Positions 39,348 to 48,159 of a stretch of 64,000 nucleotides of DNA are shown here, piece after piece. The stretch comes from Variibacter sp. (GTDB lineage: Bacteria; Pseudomonadota; Alphaproteobacteria; Rhizobiales; Xanthobacteraceae), in assembly GCA_019689555.1 (NCBI GenBank), contig JADGHE010000015.1:1-64000 (forward strand), in the 5' to 3' direction. A program made the translations under genes and the position numbers. Position 1 is the first letter of the stretch. The number at the start of each line of letters is the position of its first letter. The notes beneath the pieces are model-generated. The model did no database searches, had not been told where the DNA came from, and saw nothing but the letters and a program-made list of their open reading frames with translations.

Positions 39348-41423
39348 ATGCGCCTGCTGGAAGGATCCCCCCACAAACTGGGGGCCACGTGGGACGGGCG
39401 GGGCACCAACTTCGCGCTGTTTTCGGCGCATGCGGAAAAGGTCGAGCTCTGCCTCTTCGACCGGCAGGGGCGGCGGGAGCTCGAGCGCATCGCGCTGCCC
39501 GAGCGCACCGAAGACGTCTGGCACGGCTACCTGCCGGATGTTTTGCCCGGCCAAGTCTATGGATACCGCGTCCACGGCCCCTATGAGCCCGAGAGCGGCC
39601 ACCGCTTCAACCCCAACAAGCTGCTGATCGACCCCTACGCCCAGCGGCTCGTGGGCCGCGTCGTGTGGAGCGACGCCCATTTCGGCTACCGGGCCGGCAG
39701 CCCGCGCGCCGATCTCTCCTTCGACCGTCGCGACAACGCGCGCGGCATGCCGAAGGCCATGGTCGTCGACGAAGCCTTCACCTGGGGCGACGACAAGCGC
39801 CCGCACACGCGCTGGGAGGACACGATCATCTACGAGGCCCATGTGAAGGGCCTGACGATGCAGCGCACGGACGTGCCGCCCGGCTGGCGCGGCCTTTTCA
39901 GCGGACTCACGGCGCCCGGCCTCATCGATCACCTCCGGCGGCTCGGCGTCACCAGCATCGAGCTGCTTCCCGTCCAGGCCTTCGTGGACGATCGCCGACT
40001 GGTCGAGCGCGGGCTGCGCAACTACTGGGGCTACAACACGATCGGCTTCTTCGCCCCGGAGCCGCGCTACAGCACCGACGGCGGGATCGGCGCCTTCAAG
40101 TCCATGGTCTCGCGCCTGCACGCAGCGGGCATCGAGGTCATCCTCGATGTGGTCTACAACCACACGGCGGAGGGCAACCATCTGGGGCCGACCCTGTCGT
40201 TCCGCGGCATCGACAACGCGAGCTACTATTGGCTCCTGCCCGACAAGCCGCGCTTCTACGACGACTTCACGGGCTGCGGCAATGCGCTCAATGTCACGCA
40301 TCCGCGCGTGCTGCAGATGGTGATGGACTCGCTGCGCTACTGGGTCGAGGCCTGCCATGTGGACGGCTTCCGCTTCGATCTGGCGACCACGCTCGGCCGC
40401 GGCGCGCATGGTTTCGACCGGCGTGCCGCGTTCTTTGCGGCGATCGGCCAGGACCCGGTGTTGCGCCGCGTGAAGCTGATCGCGGAGCCGTGGGATCTCG
40501 GGCTCGGCGGCTACCAGGTCGGAAATTTTCCGACCGAATGGTCGGAGTGGAACGACGCTTACCGCAGGACGCTGCGCCGGTTCTGGCGCGGCGAGCCGCA
40601 CATGCTGGGCGATCTTGCCCGCCGCCTCACGGGCTCGGCGGACATTTTTCAGCGTCATGGCCGCGCGCCGCGCGCCAGCATCAATTACGTGACCGTGCAC
40701 GACGGCTTCACGCTCGCCGATGTCGTGAGCTACGAGGACAAGCACAACGAAGCGAACGGCGAGAACAACAGCGACGGTTCCGACCACAACGACAGCTTGA
40801 ACTGCGGGGTCGAAGGGCCCTCGGACGATCCCAAGATCGTGGAGCTGCGGCGCCGGCTGCGCCGCGCGCAGATCGCCTGCCTGATGCTGGCGCAGGGCGT
40901 TCCTCTGCTGCTCGCCGGCGACGAGGTCGGCAACAGCCAGAGCGGCAACAACAACGCCTACTGTCAGGACAACGAGATCGGCTGGGTGGACTGGTCGCGG
41001 CTCGGCGAGGACGGCGAGGACATGACGGACCTGATCCGGCGTCTCGCCGCCCTGCGCCGGCGCTATCCGCAATTGCGGCCGCGCCACTGGCTGCATGCGC
41101 CGCGCACCGGCGCGCCGCGCGAGGTCATGTGGTTCACGGCGGAAGCGACGGAAATGACCGAGCAGGACTGGATGTTTCCTGAGGGGCGCTTCCTCGCCTA
41201 TGTGCTCGGAACGGTCGAGCCGTCTCCAGGCCCGCTGTTCATCGTCGTCAACGGAGCCGCCGAAGCGGTGAAGTTCACCTTTCCGGCGTGGTTGGATTGC
41301 ACGCGCTGGACGTTCGAGGTCGCGACGGTGCCGTTGGACGACCCGGCCACGGTCATGGCGGAGCCGGGCGGCTCCGCCGTTGCGCCGCCGCGGTCCGTGG
41401 CCGTCTTTTCAGGGGCGGCCTGA
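39348..41423 (+). CDS. glgX: glycogen debranching enzyme
   Basis: GH13_11 isoamylase-type enzyme of 691 residues that hydrolyses alpha-1,6 branches of glycogen, giving linear maltodextrins. A CBM48 (GATWDGRGTNFALFSAHAEKVELCLFD) leads into the barrel. Catalytic regions are CHVDGFRFDLATTLGR and KLIAEPWDLGLGGYQVGNFP, with VTVHDGFTLADVVSYEDKHNEANGE as a family block. The ATG lies two bases after the glgB stop. Its products are substrates for TreY and MalQ. Confidence 0.96.
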   Translation: MRLLEGSPHKLGATWDGRGTNFALFSAHAEKVELCLFDRQGRRELERIALPERTEDVWHGYLPDVLPGQVYGYRVHGPYEPESGHRFNPNKLLIDPYAQRLVGRVVWSDAHFGYRAGSPRADLSFDRRDNARGMPKAMVVDEAFTWGDDKRPHTRWEDTIIYEAHVKGLTMQRTDVPPGWRGLFSGLTAPGLIDHLRRLGVTSIELLPVQAFVDDRRLVERGLRNYWGYNTIGFFAPEPRYSTDGGIGAFKSMVSRLHAAGIEVILDVVYNHTAEGNHLGPTLSFRGIDNASYYWLLPDKPRFYDDFTGCGNALNVTHPRVLQMVMDSLRYWVEACHVDGFRFDLATTLGRGAHGFDRRAAFFAAIGQDPVLRRVKLIAEPWDLGLGGYQVGNFPTEWSEWNDAYRRTLRRFWRGEPHMLGDLARRLTGSADIFQRHGRAPRASINYVTVHDGFTLADVVSYEDKHNEANGENNSDGSDHNDSLNCGVEGPSDDPKIVELRRRLRRAQIACLMLAQGVPLLLAGDEVGNSQSGNNNAYCQDNEIGWVDWSRLGEDGEDMTDLIRRLAALRRRYPQLRPRHWLHAPRTGAPREVMWFTAEATEMTEQDWMFPEGRFLAYVLGTVEPSPGPLFIVVNGAAEAVKFTFPAWLDCTRWTFEVATVPLDDPATVMAEPGGSAVAPPRSVAVFSGAA

Positions 41424-41425
41424 CC

Positions 41426-43201
41426 ATGCGCGCGCGCTTCGGCCCGCGCCTGGAGCCCGAAGGCGGAGCAACGCTGCGATTGTGGGCGCCGGCCGCCCGA
41501 CAGGTTGCGCTCGTGGGAGACGCCACGCTGCCCATGGAGCCGCGCGGCGGCGGCTGGTTCGAGGCGGCCGTGGCGGAAGCGGGGGCCGGCTTCCGATACA
41601 AGTTCCGCATCGACGACGCGATCGACGTGCCGGATCCGGCCTCGCACTTCCAGCCGCAGGACGTGCACGGGCCGAGCGCGATCGTCGACCACGCCTATGA
41701 ATGGCAATGCGCGGACTGGAAGGGGCGGCCCTGGCACGAGGCCGTCATTCTCGAACTTCACGTCGGCGCGTTCACGCCGGCCGGCACCTTCCGCGCGATC
41801 ATCGACCGCCTCGACGACATCGCCACAACCGGCGTCACCGCGATCGAGCTAATGCCGGTCGCGGATTTCGCCGGCCGGCGCAACTGGGGCTACGACGGCG
41901 TGCTGCTCTATGCGCCCGACAGCGCCTACGGGCGGCCGGACGACCTCAAGGCGCTGGTCGATGCGGCGCACCGGCGCGGCCTCATGGTGTTTCTCGACGT
42001 CGTCTACAATCACTTCGGGCCCGAGGGGAATTATCTCGGACGCTATGCGCCGGCCTTCTTCACGTCGAACCACCGCACGCCTTGGGGCGACGCGATCGAC
42101 TACCGCGTGCCCGAGGTGCGCGCCTTTGCGATCGACATCGCCCTGCACTGGCTCGATCACTACCGCTTCGACGGCCTGCGGCTCGACGCCGTGCACGCGA
42201 TCGTGGAGCCGGGGGAGCCGCACATTCTCGCGGAATTGAGCCGTGCCGTCGGCGCGTGGGCGCAAACGACCGGGCGGCTCGTTCACCTCGTTCTGGAGGA
42301 CGACGACAACCGCGCCTCGCTCCTCGATCCGGCGACCGTCGTGCCCTCGGGGAAGTACCGCGCGCAGTGGAACGACGATCATCACCATGCGTGGCACGTG
42401 CTGCTGACCGGGGAGGCGCGCGGCTACTACGTCGACTATGCCGAGGAGCCGCGCCGGCATCTCACACGCGTTCTTTCATCCGGGTTTGCGTACCAGGGGG
42501 AGCCTTCGCGTCACCGCAACAGCGCGCCGCGGGGCGAACCCAGCGCGGCGCTGCCGCCGACGGCCTTCGTCCATTTCCTGCAGAACCACGATCAGGTCGG
42601 CAACCGGCCGTTCGGCGACCGGCTGACCGCCCTGGCGAAGCCGGAGGCCGTCGCCGCGGCCTTGGCCGTCATGCTGCTCGCGCCTTCGCCGCCCCTGCTG
42701 TTCATGGGCGAGGAATGGGGGGCGACGCAGCCGTTTCCGTTCTTCTGCGACTTTCCGGGCGATCTCGGGGAGGCGGTGCGGCGCGGCCGGCGCGCCGAGT
42801 TCGCCGCGCATTTCGCCGATTTCGGTGCGGCGGACACCGTTCCCGATCCGCTGTCGGAAGAGACGTTCCGCGCGGCCGTGCTCGACTGGAGCGCGCGCGA
42901 GCGCGAGCCCCATGCGTCGCGGCTCGCGCTGGTGCGCGCGCTTCTCGCCGTTCGGCGCCGCTTCATCGTGCCGCGGCTCGCCGCGCTCGAGGCCGCACAG
43001 GCGGAGGCGCGCTTCATCGGCCCCGTGCTCGCGGCCCGGTGGGCCGCGGGCGAGGCCACGCTGCTTGCGCTCGTCGCCAATCTCGGGGATGGGGAGGCGG
43101 ACCTTCCGCCTTGGGCGCGCGCAAGCCGGCCGATCTGGGGCGGCGCGCCGCCGCCGCGCCTGCCGCCCTGGTCCGTCTCCTGGACGGCGGAGCCGCGCTG
43201 A
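41426..43201 (+). CDS. treZ: malto-oligosyltrehalose trehalohydrolase
   Basis: GH13_10 enzyme of 591 residues that releases free trehalose from maltooligosyl trehalose. It has an N-terminal E-set/CBM48-like domain (LRLWAPAARQVALVGD), a barrel with LHVGAFTPAGTFRAII, FDGLRLDAVHAI (nucleophile) and LVLEDDDNR (acid), and FLQNHDQVGNRPFGDRL, a TreZ signature. The ATG is two bases after the glgX stop, and the stop overlaps the treY ATG. Confidence 0.96.
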   Translation: MRARFGPRLEPEGGATLRLWAPAARQVALVGDATLPMEPRGGGWFEAAVAEAGAGFRYKFRIDDAIDVPDPASHFQPQDVHGPSAIVDHAYEWQCADWKGRPWHEAVILELHVGAFTPAGTFRAIIDRLDDIATTGVTAIELMPVADFAGRRNWGYDGVLLYAPDSAYGRPDDLKALVDAAHRRGLMVFLDVVYNHFGPEGNYLGRYAPAFFTSNHRTPWGDAIDYRVPEVRAFAIDIALHWLDHYRFDGLRLDAVHAIVEPGEPHILAELSRAVGAWAQTTGRLVHLVLEDDDNRASLLDPATVVPSGKYRAQWNDDHHHAWHVLLTGEARGYYVDYAEEPRRHLTRVLSSGFAYQGEPSRHRNSAPRGEPSAALPPTAFVHFLQNHDQVGNRPFGDRLTALAKPEAVAAALAVMLLAPSPPLLFMGEEWGATQPFPFFCDFPGDLGEAVRRGRRAEFAAHFADFGAADTVPDPLSEETFRAAVLDWSAREREPHASRLALVRALLAVRRRFIVPRLAALEAAQAEARFIGPVLAARWAAGEATLLALVANLGDGEADLPPWARASRPIWGGAPPPRLPPWSVSWTAEPR

Positions 43202-46080
43202 TGGCCCGCGACATCCCGCTTGCGACCTATCGCCTGCAGCTCACGAAGGATTTCGGTTTCGACGCTGCCGTGGAGCTCGTGCCCCATCTGCGCGCGCTCG
43301 GCATCAGCCACCTCTATGCCTCGCCGTTCCTCAAGGCGCGCGCCGGCAGCGTCCACGGCTACGACATCGTCGATCACAATCAGCTCAATCCCGAATTCGG
43401 CGGCGAGGAAGCCTTTGCGCGCCTTTCGCAGGCGCTCGACGCCGCCGGGATGGGGCTGATCCTCGATTTCGTGCCCAATCATATGGGTGTCGGCCGCGAC
43501 GACAATGCTTGGTGGCTCGACGTTCTCGAATGGGGGCGCAAATCGCCGTTCGCGGCCTCCTTCGACATCGCCTGGGAGACGCTCCCCTACAAGCCGGAAG
43601 GCGGCATATTGCTGCCGATCCTGGGGCGGCCTTACGGCGATTCCCTCGAGGCCGGAGAGATCACGCTGCGCTACAACGCCGAGGAGGGCAGCTTCTCCGC
43701 CTGGTATTTCGGGCATCGGCTGCCGATCCGCCCGAGCCGCTACGGCGAGATCATTCGCACCGTCGTCGCCGCGGCGGGCGCCGCGGAGGCTCCGGCGGGC
43801 CGGCGTCTGCTGGAGATCGCGAAACTTCATCCCCACCCGGGCGCGCCCTCGCGCGAGGAGGCGCCGGCCTTTAAGGCGGCGCTCGCCGCCGTCGAGGACG
43901 GCGCCAAGATCATCGGGCGCGGCCTGCGCGCCTATCGGCCCTCGCCGGACGAGCCTGCGGCGGTGCTCGCTCTGCATCGGCTGCTCGAGCGGCAGCATTA
44001 TCGCGTCGCGCACTGGCAGGTCGCCGGCAGCGAGATCAACTACCGGCGCTTCTTCGACGTGAACGATCTCGCCGGACTTGCGGTCGACAATCTGCACACC
44101 TTCACGGCCATTCACCGCCTGGTGGTGCGGCTGATCGCCGAAAACCGCCTGCACGGGCTGCGGCTCGATCACATCGACGGGCTGCAGAACCCCATTCGCT
44201 ACTGCCGCCGCCTGCAGCGGCTCGTGCGCGCCGCGCGCGGGCCGCGCGCCGCAGAGCCCTTCTACGTCATCGCCGAGAAAATCCTCGCCGAAGGTGAGAG
44301 CATGCCGCGCCTTCCCGGCGTCGCCGGCACCACCGGCTACGAATGGCTGAACACGATCTCGCGCGTGCTTCTGGATCCGCGCGGCATGCCGGTTCTGGAC
44401 GCGACCGCGCAGGCGTTCACCGGCGACGACCAGCCGTTCGCGGCGGTGCTCGCGCAGGCGAAGCGGCGCGTGCTGCACACGATCCTGGCGAGCGAGTTCA
44501 CGGTGCTCGCGCGTCTGCTCGCGCGCATCGCCGCGGGGCACTGGCGCACGCGCGATTTTACGCCCGACCGGCTCGGCGACGCGCTCGAACTGTTCGTCAT
44601 CCATTTCCCGGTCTACCGCACCTACGTCACGGTCGACGGTGCGACGCCCGTCGACCGGGCGACGATCGCCCGCGCCATCGAGGCGGCGCGCGCGCAGTGG
44701 TTCGGTCCCGATGCCGCCATCTTCGACCTGCTGCAGGATGCACTCACGCGCGATCTCGTCGGGCCGGGCCGGCGCGGCTACAGCCCCGCGCGCGTGCGCC
44801 AGTTCTCGCTCAAGGTCCAGCAGTTCACCGGTCCGATGATGGCGAAGTCGCTCGAGGACACGGCGTTCTATCGCTACTTCCATCTGCTCGCGCTCAACGA
44901 GGTGGGCGGCGATCCGACCGTTCCGGCGCTCACGGCCGCGCGGTTTCACCGGCGCATGGCCGGGCACGCGCGCACCGCGCCGCACGGGCTCACCGCGACC
45001 GCGACGCACGACACGAAACGCGGGGAGGATGCGCGGGCGCGCCTGCTCGCCTTGCCGGAGCTTGCGCACGAATGGGCCGCCCATGTGCAGGATTGGGCGC
45101 GCATGAATGCCGTCCTGGCGCGGAGCGAAGGCGCGCGCCGCGCGCCCTCCCGCGCGCACGAATACCTGGTGTATCAATCGCTCGCGGGCGCATGGCCGCT
45201 CGCCGGTCCGGACGGCTCCTTCGCCGACCGCATGGAAGCCTGTGCGATCAAGGCGGCGCGCGAAGGCAAGGTGGAGACGAGCTGGACCAATCCCGACGAG
45301 CGCTACGAGGCGGGGCTTGCGGCCTTCGTGCGCGGAATTCTCGATCCGACGGGCTCTCGCGCCTTCATCGATTCCTTTTCGGCGTTCGCCTGCCGTCTCG
45401 CGCTCATCGGCGCGCTCAACAGCCTGTCGCAACTCGCGCTCAAGGCGATGATGCCGGGGGTGCCGGACTTCTATCAGGGCACGGAGTTCTGGGACCTGTC
45501 GCTGGTCGATCCCGACAACCGGCGCCCTGTCGACTTCGCGGCGCGCGAGGCGGCGTTGCGCGCGGTGGAGGAGCGCTGCGACTGGCAGGAGCTTGCCCGC
45601 GGCTGGCCGGACGGCCGCATCAAGATGGCGCTCACGCGGCGGCTGCTGGCGCTGCGCGCGCAGTTCGCGCCCGTGTTCACCGACGGCGGCTATCGGCCGC
45701 TTCCCGTCGCCGGGGTCGACGCCGATCACGTCATTGCGTTCGCGCGGCACGCCGGCCGCGACGCCGTGGTGGTGGCGGTCGGCCGCCATTTCGCGCAGGT
45801 CACGGAAGGCGGGCGGCGCTGGTCGGCAGGCGCGGCGTGGGACGCCGCGATCGATGTCTCGCCCTGGACGATGTTGCGCGACGGCCTCGATGGCGCCCGC
45901 GACATCGCAGGCCGCATGCTCGAGGCGGCCGATCTGTTCGGCGTGCTGCCGGTCGCAATCCTGGCGGCGAGCGGGCAGGGCGATGCCGGCCGGCGTCGCC
46001 GGCCCGGTTCACCCCTTGGCGAGCGCAGGGAGGTGGGCGAGTTCGTCATCCCGCGCGGGCGGTCTGCCGTTGCCGCCTGA
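43201..46080 (+). CDS. treY: maltooligosyl trehalose synthase
   Basis: GH13_26 enzyme of 959 residues that isomerises the reducing-end alpha-1,4 bond of maltodextrins to the alpha,alpha-1,1 bond of trehalose. The N-terminus ATYRLQLTKDFGFDAAVELVPHL and GYDIVDHNQLNPEFGGEEAF are TreY hallmarks; FVPNHMGVG, GLRLDHIDGLQNP and VIAEKILAEGE form the active site. Length is at the long end but normal for proteobacteria. It is the last gene of the six-gene operon and overlaps treZ. Convergent genes follow after 48 bases. Confidence 0.97.
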   Translation: MARDIPLATYRLQLTKDFGFDAAVELVPHLRALGISHLYASPFLKARAGSVHGYDIVDHNQLNPEFGGEEAFARLSQALDAAGMGLILDFVPNHMGVGRDDNAWWLDVLEWGRKSPFAASFDIAWETLPYKPEGGILLPILGRPYGDSLEAGEITLRYNAEEGSFSAWYFGHRLPIRPSRYGEIIRTVVAAAGAAEAPAGRRLLEIAKLHPHPGAPSREEAPAFKAALAAVEDGAKIIGRGLRAYRPSPDEPAAVLALHRLLERQHYRVAHWQVAGSEINYRRFFDVNDLAGLAVDNLHTFTAIHRLVVRLIAENRLHGLRLDHIDGLQNPIRYCRRLQRLVRAARGPRAAEPFYVIAEKILAEGESMPRLPGVAGTTGYEWLNTISRVLLDPRGMPVLDATAQAFTGDDQPFAAVLAQAKRRVLHTILASEFTVLARLLARIAAGHWRTRDFTPDRLGDALELFVIHFPVYRTYVTVDGATPVDRATIARAIEAARAQWFGPDAAIFDLLQDALTRDLVGPGRRGYSPARVRQFSLKVQQFTGPMMAKSLEDTAFYRYFHLLALNEVGGDPTVPALTAARFHRRMAGHARTAPHGLTATATHDTKRGEDARARLLALPELAHEWAAHVQDWARMNAVLARSEGARRAPSRAHEYLVYQSLAGAWPLAGPDGSFADRMEACAIKAAREGKVETSWTNPDERYEAGLAAFVRGILDPTGSRAFIDSFSAFACRLALIGALNSLSQLALKAMMPGVPDFYQGTEFWDLSLVDPDNRRPVDFAAREAALRAVEERCDWQELARGWPDGRIKMALTRRLLALRAQFAPVFTDGGYRPLPVAGVDADHVIAFARHAGRDAVVVAVGRHFAQVTEGGRRWSAGAAWDAAIDVSPWTMLRDGLDGARDIAGRMLEAADLFGVLPVAILAASGQGDAGRRRRPGSPLGERREVGEFVIPRGRSAVAA

Positions 46081-46128
46081 GAAATGCCGCTGAACCGCCG
46101 CCCACCCGCGGCTCGCCCCGATAGACGC

Positions 46129-46716
46129 TCAGCCCGCAGCCGGCCGGCCGTGCGCGCGCAGGAAGTCCTCGGCGCGGGCGCGCAGCGCGGCCGGTAGGGT
46201 GCCGGCGCGCGTCAGAATCACGAAGCGGGGATCGGTGGTGCGCCAGCGCAGGCGCAAGAGCGGCGCATAGACCTCGGACGTATAGAACGCAACCGCGGCC
46301 TCCGCGCTGGCAAACTCCAGCACCACGCCGCGGTCGGGCGCGAAGTCGCCGGCAAGGTGCGTGATCGTGCCGCCGCGCGCGAGCACGCGCGCGCCGAAGC
46401 GTCGTAGCAGATCGGGGATCGCATCCGCATAGGGACGAAAGCCATCGGGATCGAGCATCCTGTGGGCGGCGACGACGAAGGCGCCGCCGGCGTCGGGTGC
46501 GGCCAGTCCTTCCACCGCGAAGGCGCCGGACGTCGCGGAAGCCTTGGCCCGGAAAGCGGCGAGGCCCTTGTCGTCGGCGAGATAGGCGAGGGCGGTCGGG
46601 CCGAGCGGCCAGGGTCCTTCCAGCACCAGCATGTCGCCGCCGGCGAGCGCCTGCGCGCCGCTCGTGCGCGCCACGTCGGCGGGCAGCTCGGCCGCGCCCC
46701 AGATCACGTAATGCAT
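46129..46716 (-). CDS. DUF1330 domain protein with two related halves
   Basis: 195-residue protein. Residues about 95-180 match the DUF1330 ferredoxin-like fold (DPDGFRPYADAIPDLLRRFGARVLARGG, then RGVVLEFASAEAAVAFYTSEVY). The first half looks like a diverged, related alpha/beta unit (VLEGPWPLGPTALAYLADDKG). DUF1330 proteins belong to the dimeric alpha/beta-barrel group and have no firm function. It is downstream of the ROK-type kinase on the minus strand, with only five bases between them, so the two are likely cotranscribed. It converges on treY. Confidence 0.7.
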   Translation of the reverse strand: MHYVIWGAAELPADVARTSGAQALAGGDMLVLEGPWPLGPTALAYLADDKGLAAFRAKASATSGAFAVEGLAAPDAGGAFVVAAHRMLDPDGFRPYADAIPDLLRRFGARVLARGGTITHLAGDFAPDRGVVLEFASAEAAVAFYTSEVYAPLLRLRWRTTDPRFVILTRAGTLPAALRARAEDFLRAHGRPAAG

Positions 46717-46721
46717 CCGGC

Positions 46722-47792
46722 TCAATCCTTGTCGGGAGGGTTGCGATTGGTGAAGCGCGCATTGCCGAGGCCGGTGCCGATGGTCAAGACCCCCCAGTGC
46801 GTCACGTCGCGCATGAACGGGACCTCGCTCAATCCTTGAGTCACCGCGTCGTTGTGCATCACGATCACGGTCTCGTGCTTGCCGATGAGGGGGATTTGCT
46901 CGGCCAGCATCTTTGGCAGATTGAAGCCGGACGCCTCCCAGTTGCCGGGCAGGTTCTGCGCGCCGCGCGCGATGGATCCGTCGCTGCTGATCCTTCCCGG
47001 GCATCCGATGCCGATGAAGGGGGCGAGCCGGAAGTCCTCCTTCTCGGCGAGGCCGACGAGCTTGCCGAGCATGGCGACGAGCCGCTCAACCGCTTCGGTG
47101 CGGCTCGGCTTCTCGTCGGCGTGGCGCCACAGCTCCCGCTTCCACACGGAGGCCTTGGAGAAGTCCGGCGCCCTCTTGAGATCGAGCTTGACGAGGCCGG
47201 CGCGGATGTTGGTGCCGCCGATGTCCACGGCGAGAATTCCGTCGTAGCGGCCGAAGATCCAGGACGGCGCGAGGTGGGCCGCGCCGACGAGCCCGGCATC
47301 GTCCGGATGCTTGCGTATCGGGAGAAGCTCGACCTTGATGCCCTCGCCCTTGAGGATCACCCCGGCGCGGGCGATGCTGAGTTCGCCATATTGGCTGTCG
47401 CGCATGCCGCCGCCGACCACGATGCGCTCGGTGTCGCGCCAGGGCTTGGCCCGCAGCAGGTGGCGGACGACGTAGGCGAACTGCTGCGCGAACGCCTCGA
47501 TCGCACCGTGCATCAGCCCGGCCGCCTCGGGGCTGCCGCCCGAAAGTGCGGCGTCGAGCTTCTTCTTGTTGATTTCGGCGCTCGGCGTGTCCCCGAACGG
47601 GTCGCATTTGAGCTTGCCCAAGGGGGCGCGCAGCCGGTCCAGGATCGCCAAAAACGACTTCTTGCAGGCGCGGTCGCCCAAGAAGCCGCCGTTGTCTTTG
47701 ATCTCGATGTTGTAGCTGTCCACCTCCACGGCGGGCAGGCGGGCGACGCCGTGGCCGGCAAGCGGAGGAGGCGCTTTGACGTCGTCGGTCAT
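46722..47792 (-). CDS. ROK-type sugar kinase with circularly permuted domain order
   Basis: 356-residue protein with all main ROK kinase motifs but in swapped order. Residues 85-175 look like the C-terminal ROK part: GDS-like helix, IVVGGGM (124-130, adenosine site) and GLVGAAHL (167-174). Residues 186-348 look like the N-terminal part: VDIGGTNIRAG (189-199), GIGCPG (261-266), the catalytic D315 in MHNDA and TIGTGLG (337-343). The usual CxCGxxGC zinc motif is absent. It probably phosphorylates glucose or a related sugar with ATP, fitting glucose release by MalQ and trehalose turnover next door. It is transcribed with the DUF1330 gene and converges on the glg/tre operon. Confidence 0.8.
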   Translation of the reverse strand: MTDDVKAPPPLAGHGVARLPAVEVDSYNIEIKDNGGFLGDRACKKSFLAILDRLRAPLGKLKCDPFGDTPSAEINKKKLDAALSGGSPEAAGLMHGAIEAFAQQFAYVVRHLLRAKPWRDTERIVVGGGMRDSQYGELSIARAGVILKGEGIKVELLPIRKHPDDAGLVGAAHLAPSWIFGRYDGILAVDIGGTNIRAGLVKLDLKRAPDFSKASVWKRELWRHADEKPSRTEAVERLVAMLGKLVGLAEKEDFRLAPFIGIGCPGRISSDGSIARGAQNLPGNWEASGFNLPKMLAEQIPLIGKHETVIVMHNDAVTQGLSEVPFMRDVTHWGVLTIGTGLGNARFTNRNPPDKD

Positions 47793-48159
47793 GAGGTTCC
47801 ACTTGGCCTGGCAACGGAAACGACGGACGCTGACGGGCTCGCGGCCATGGCGATGCGCATGACGGTGGATTGACGACCCTCGTGCGTGAAGGTGCAAGCG
47901 TCCACAAGCTCGCCGCGGGCGATGCAAGACGGTATTCGGCAAAACGCTCGGCCCCGCGCCGGGTTCCGCCGCCCCCGCGCGTCCGTCCGCGCGCACGACG
48001 AGCGAAGAGGAAATAGGGCGTGATCGGTTCAGATTCCGGACTGACAAGCGGCTCGACTTGTGCCTAAGCTTGCTCGCTCCCGGACGGAGAAGCCGTTCCC
48101 CTGATGAAACGGCCGCGCCTTGCGAAGGCCACCCGGGTCAAGTAGCGGGAGGAACGCCG
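47793..48159. other. divergent intergenic region ROK kinase / ABC importer
   Basis: A 367-base gap between two divergent units, so it must hold promoters for both. The best plus-strand candidate is CTGACA (48041-48046), 17 bases, CTAAGC (48064-48069), which is weak. I see no palindromic operator or small gene. Confidence 0.5.
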
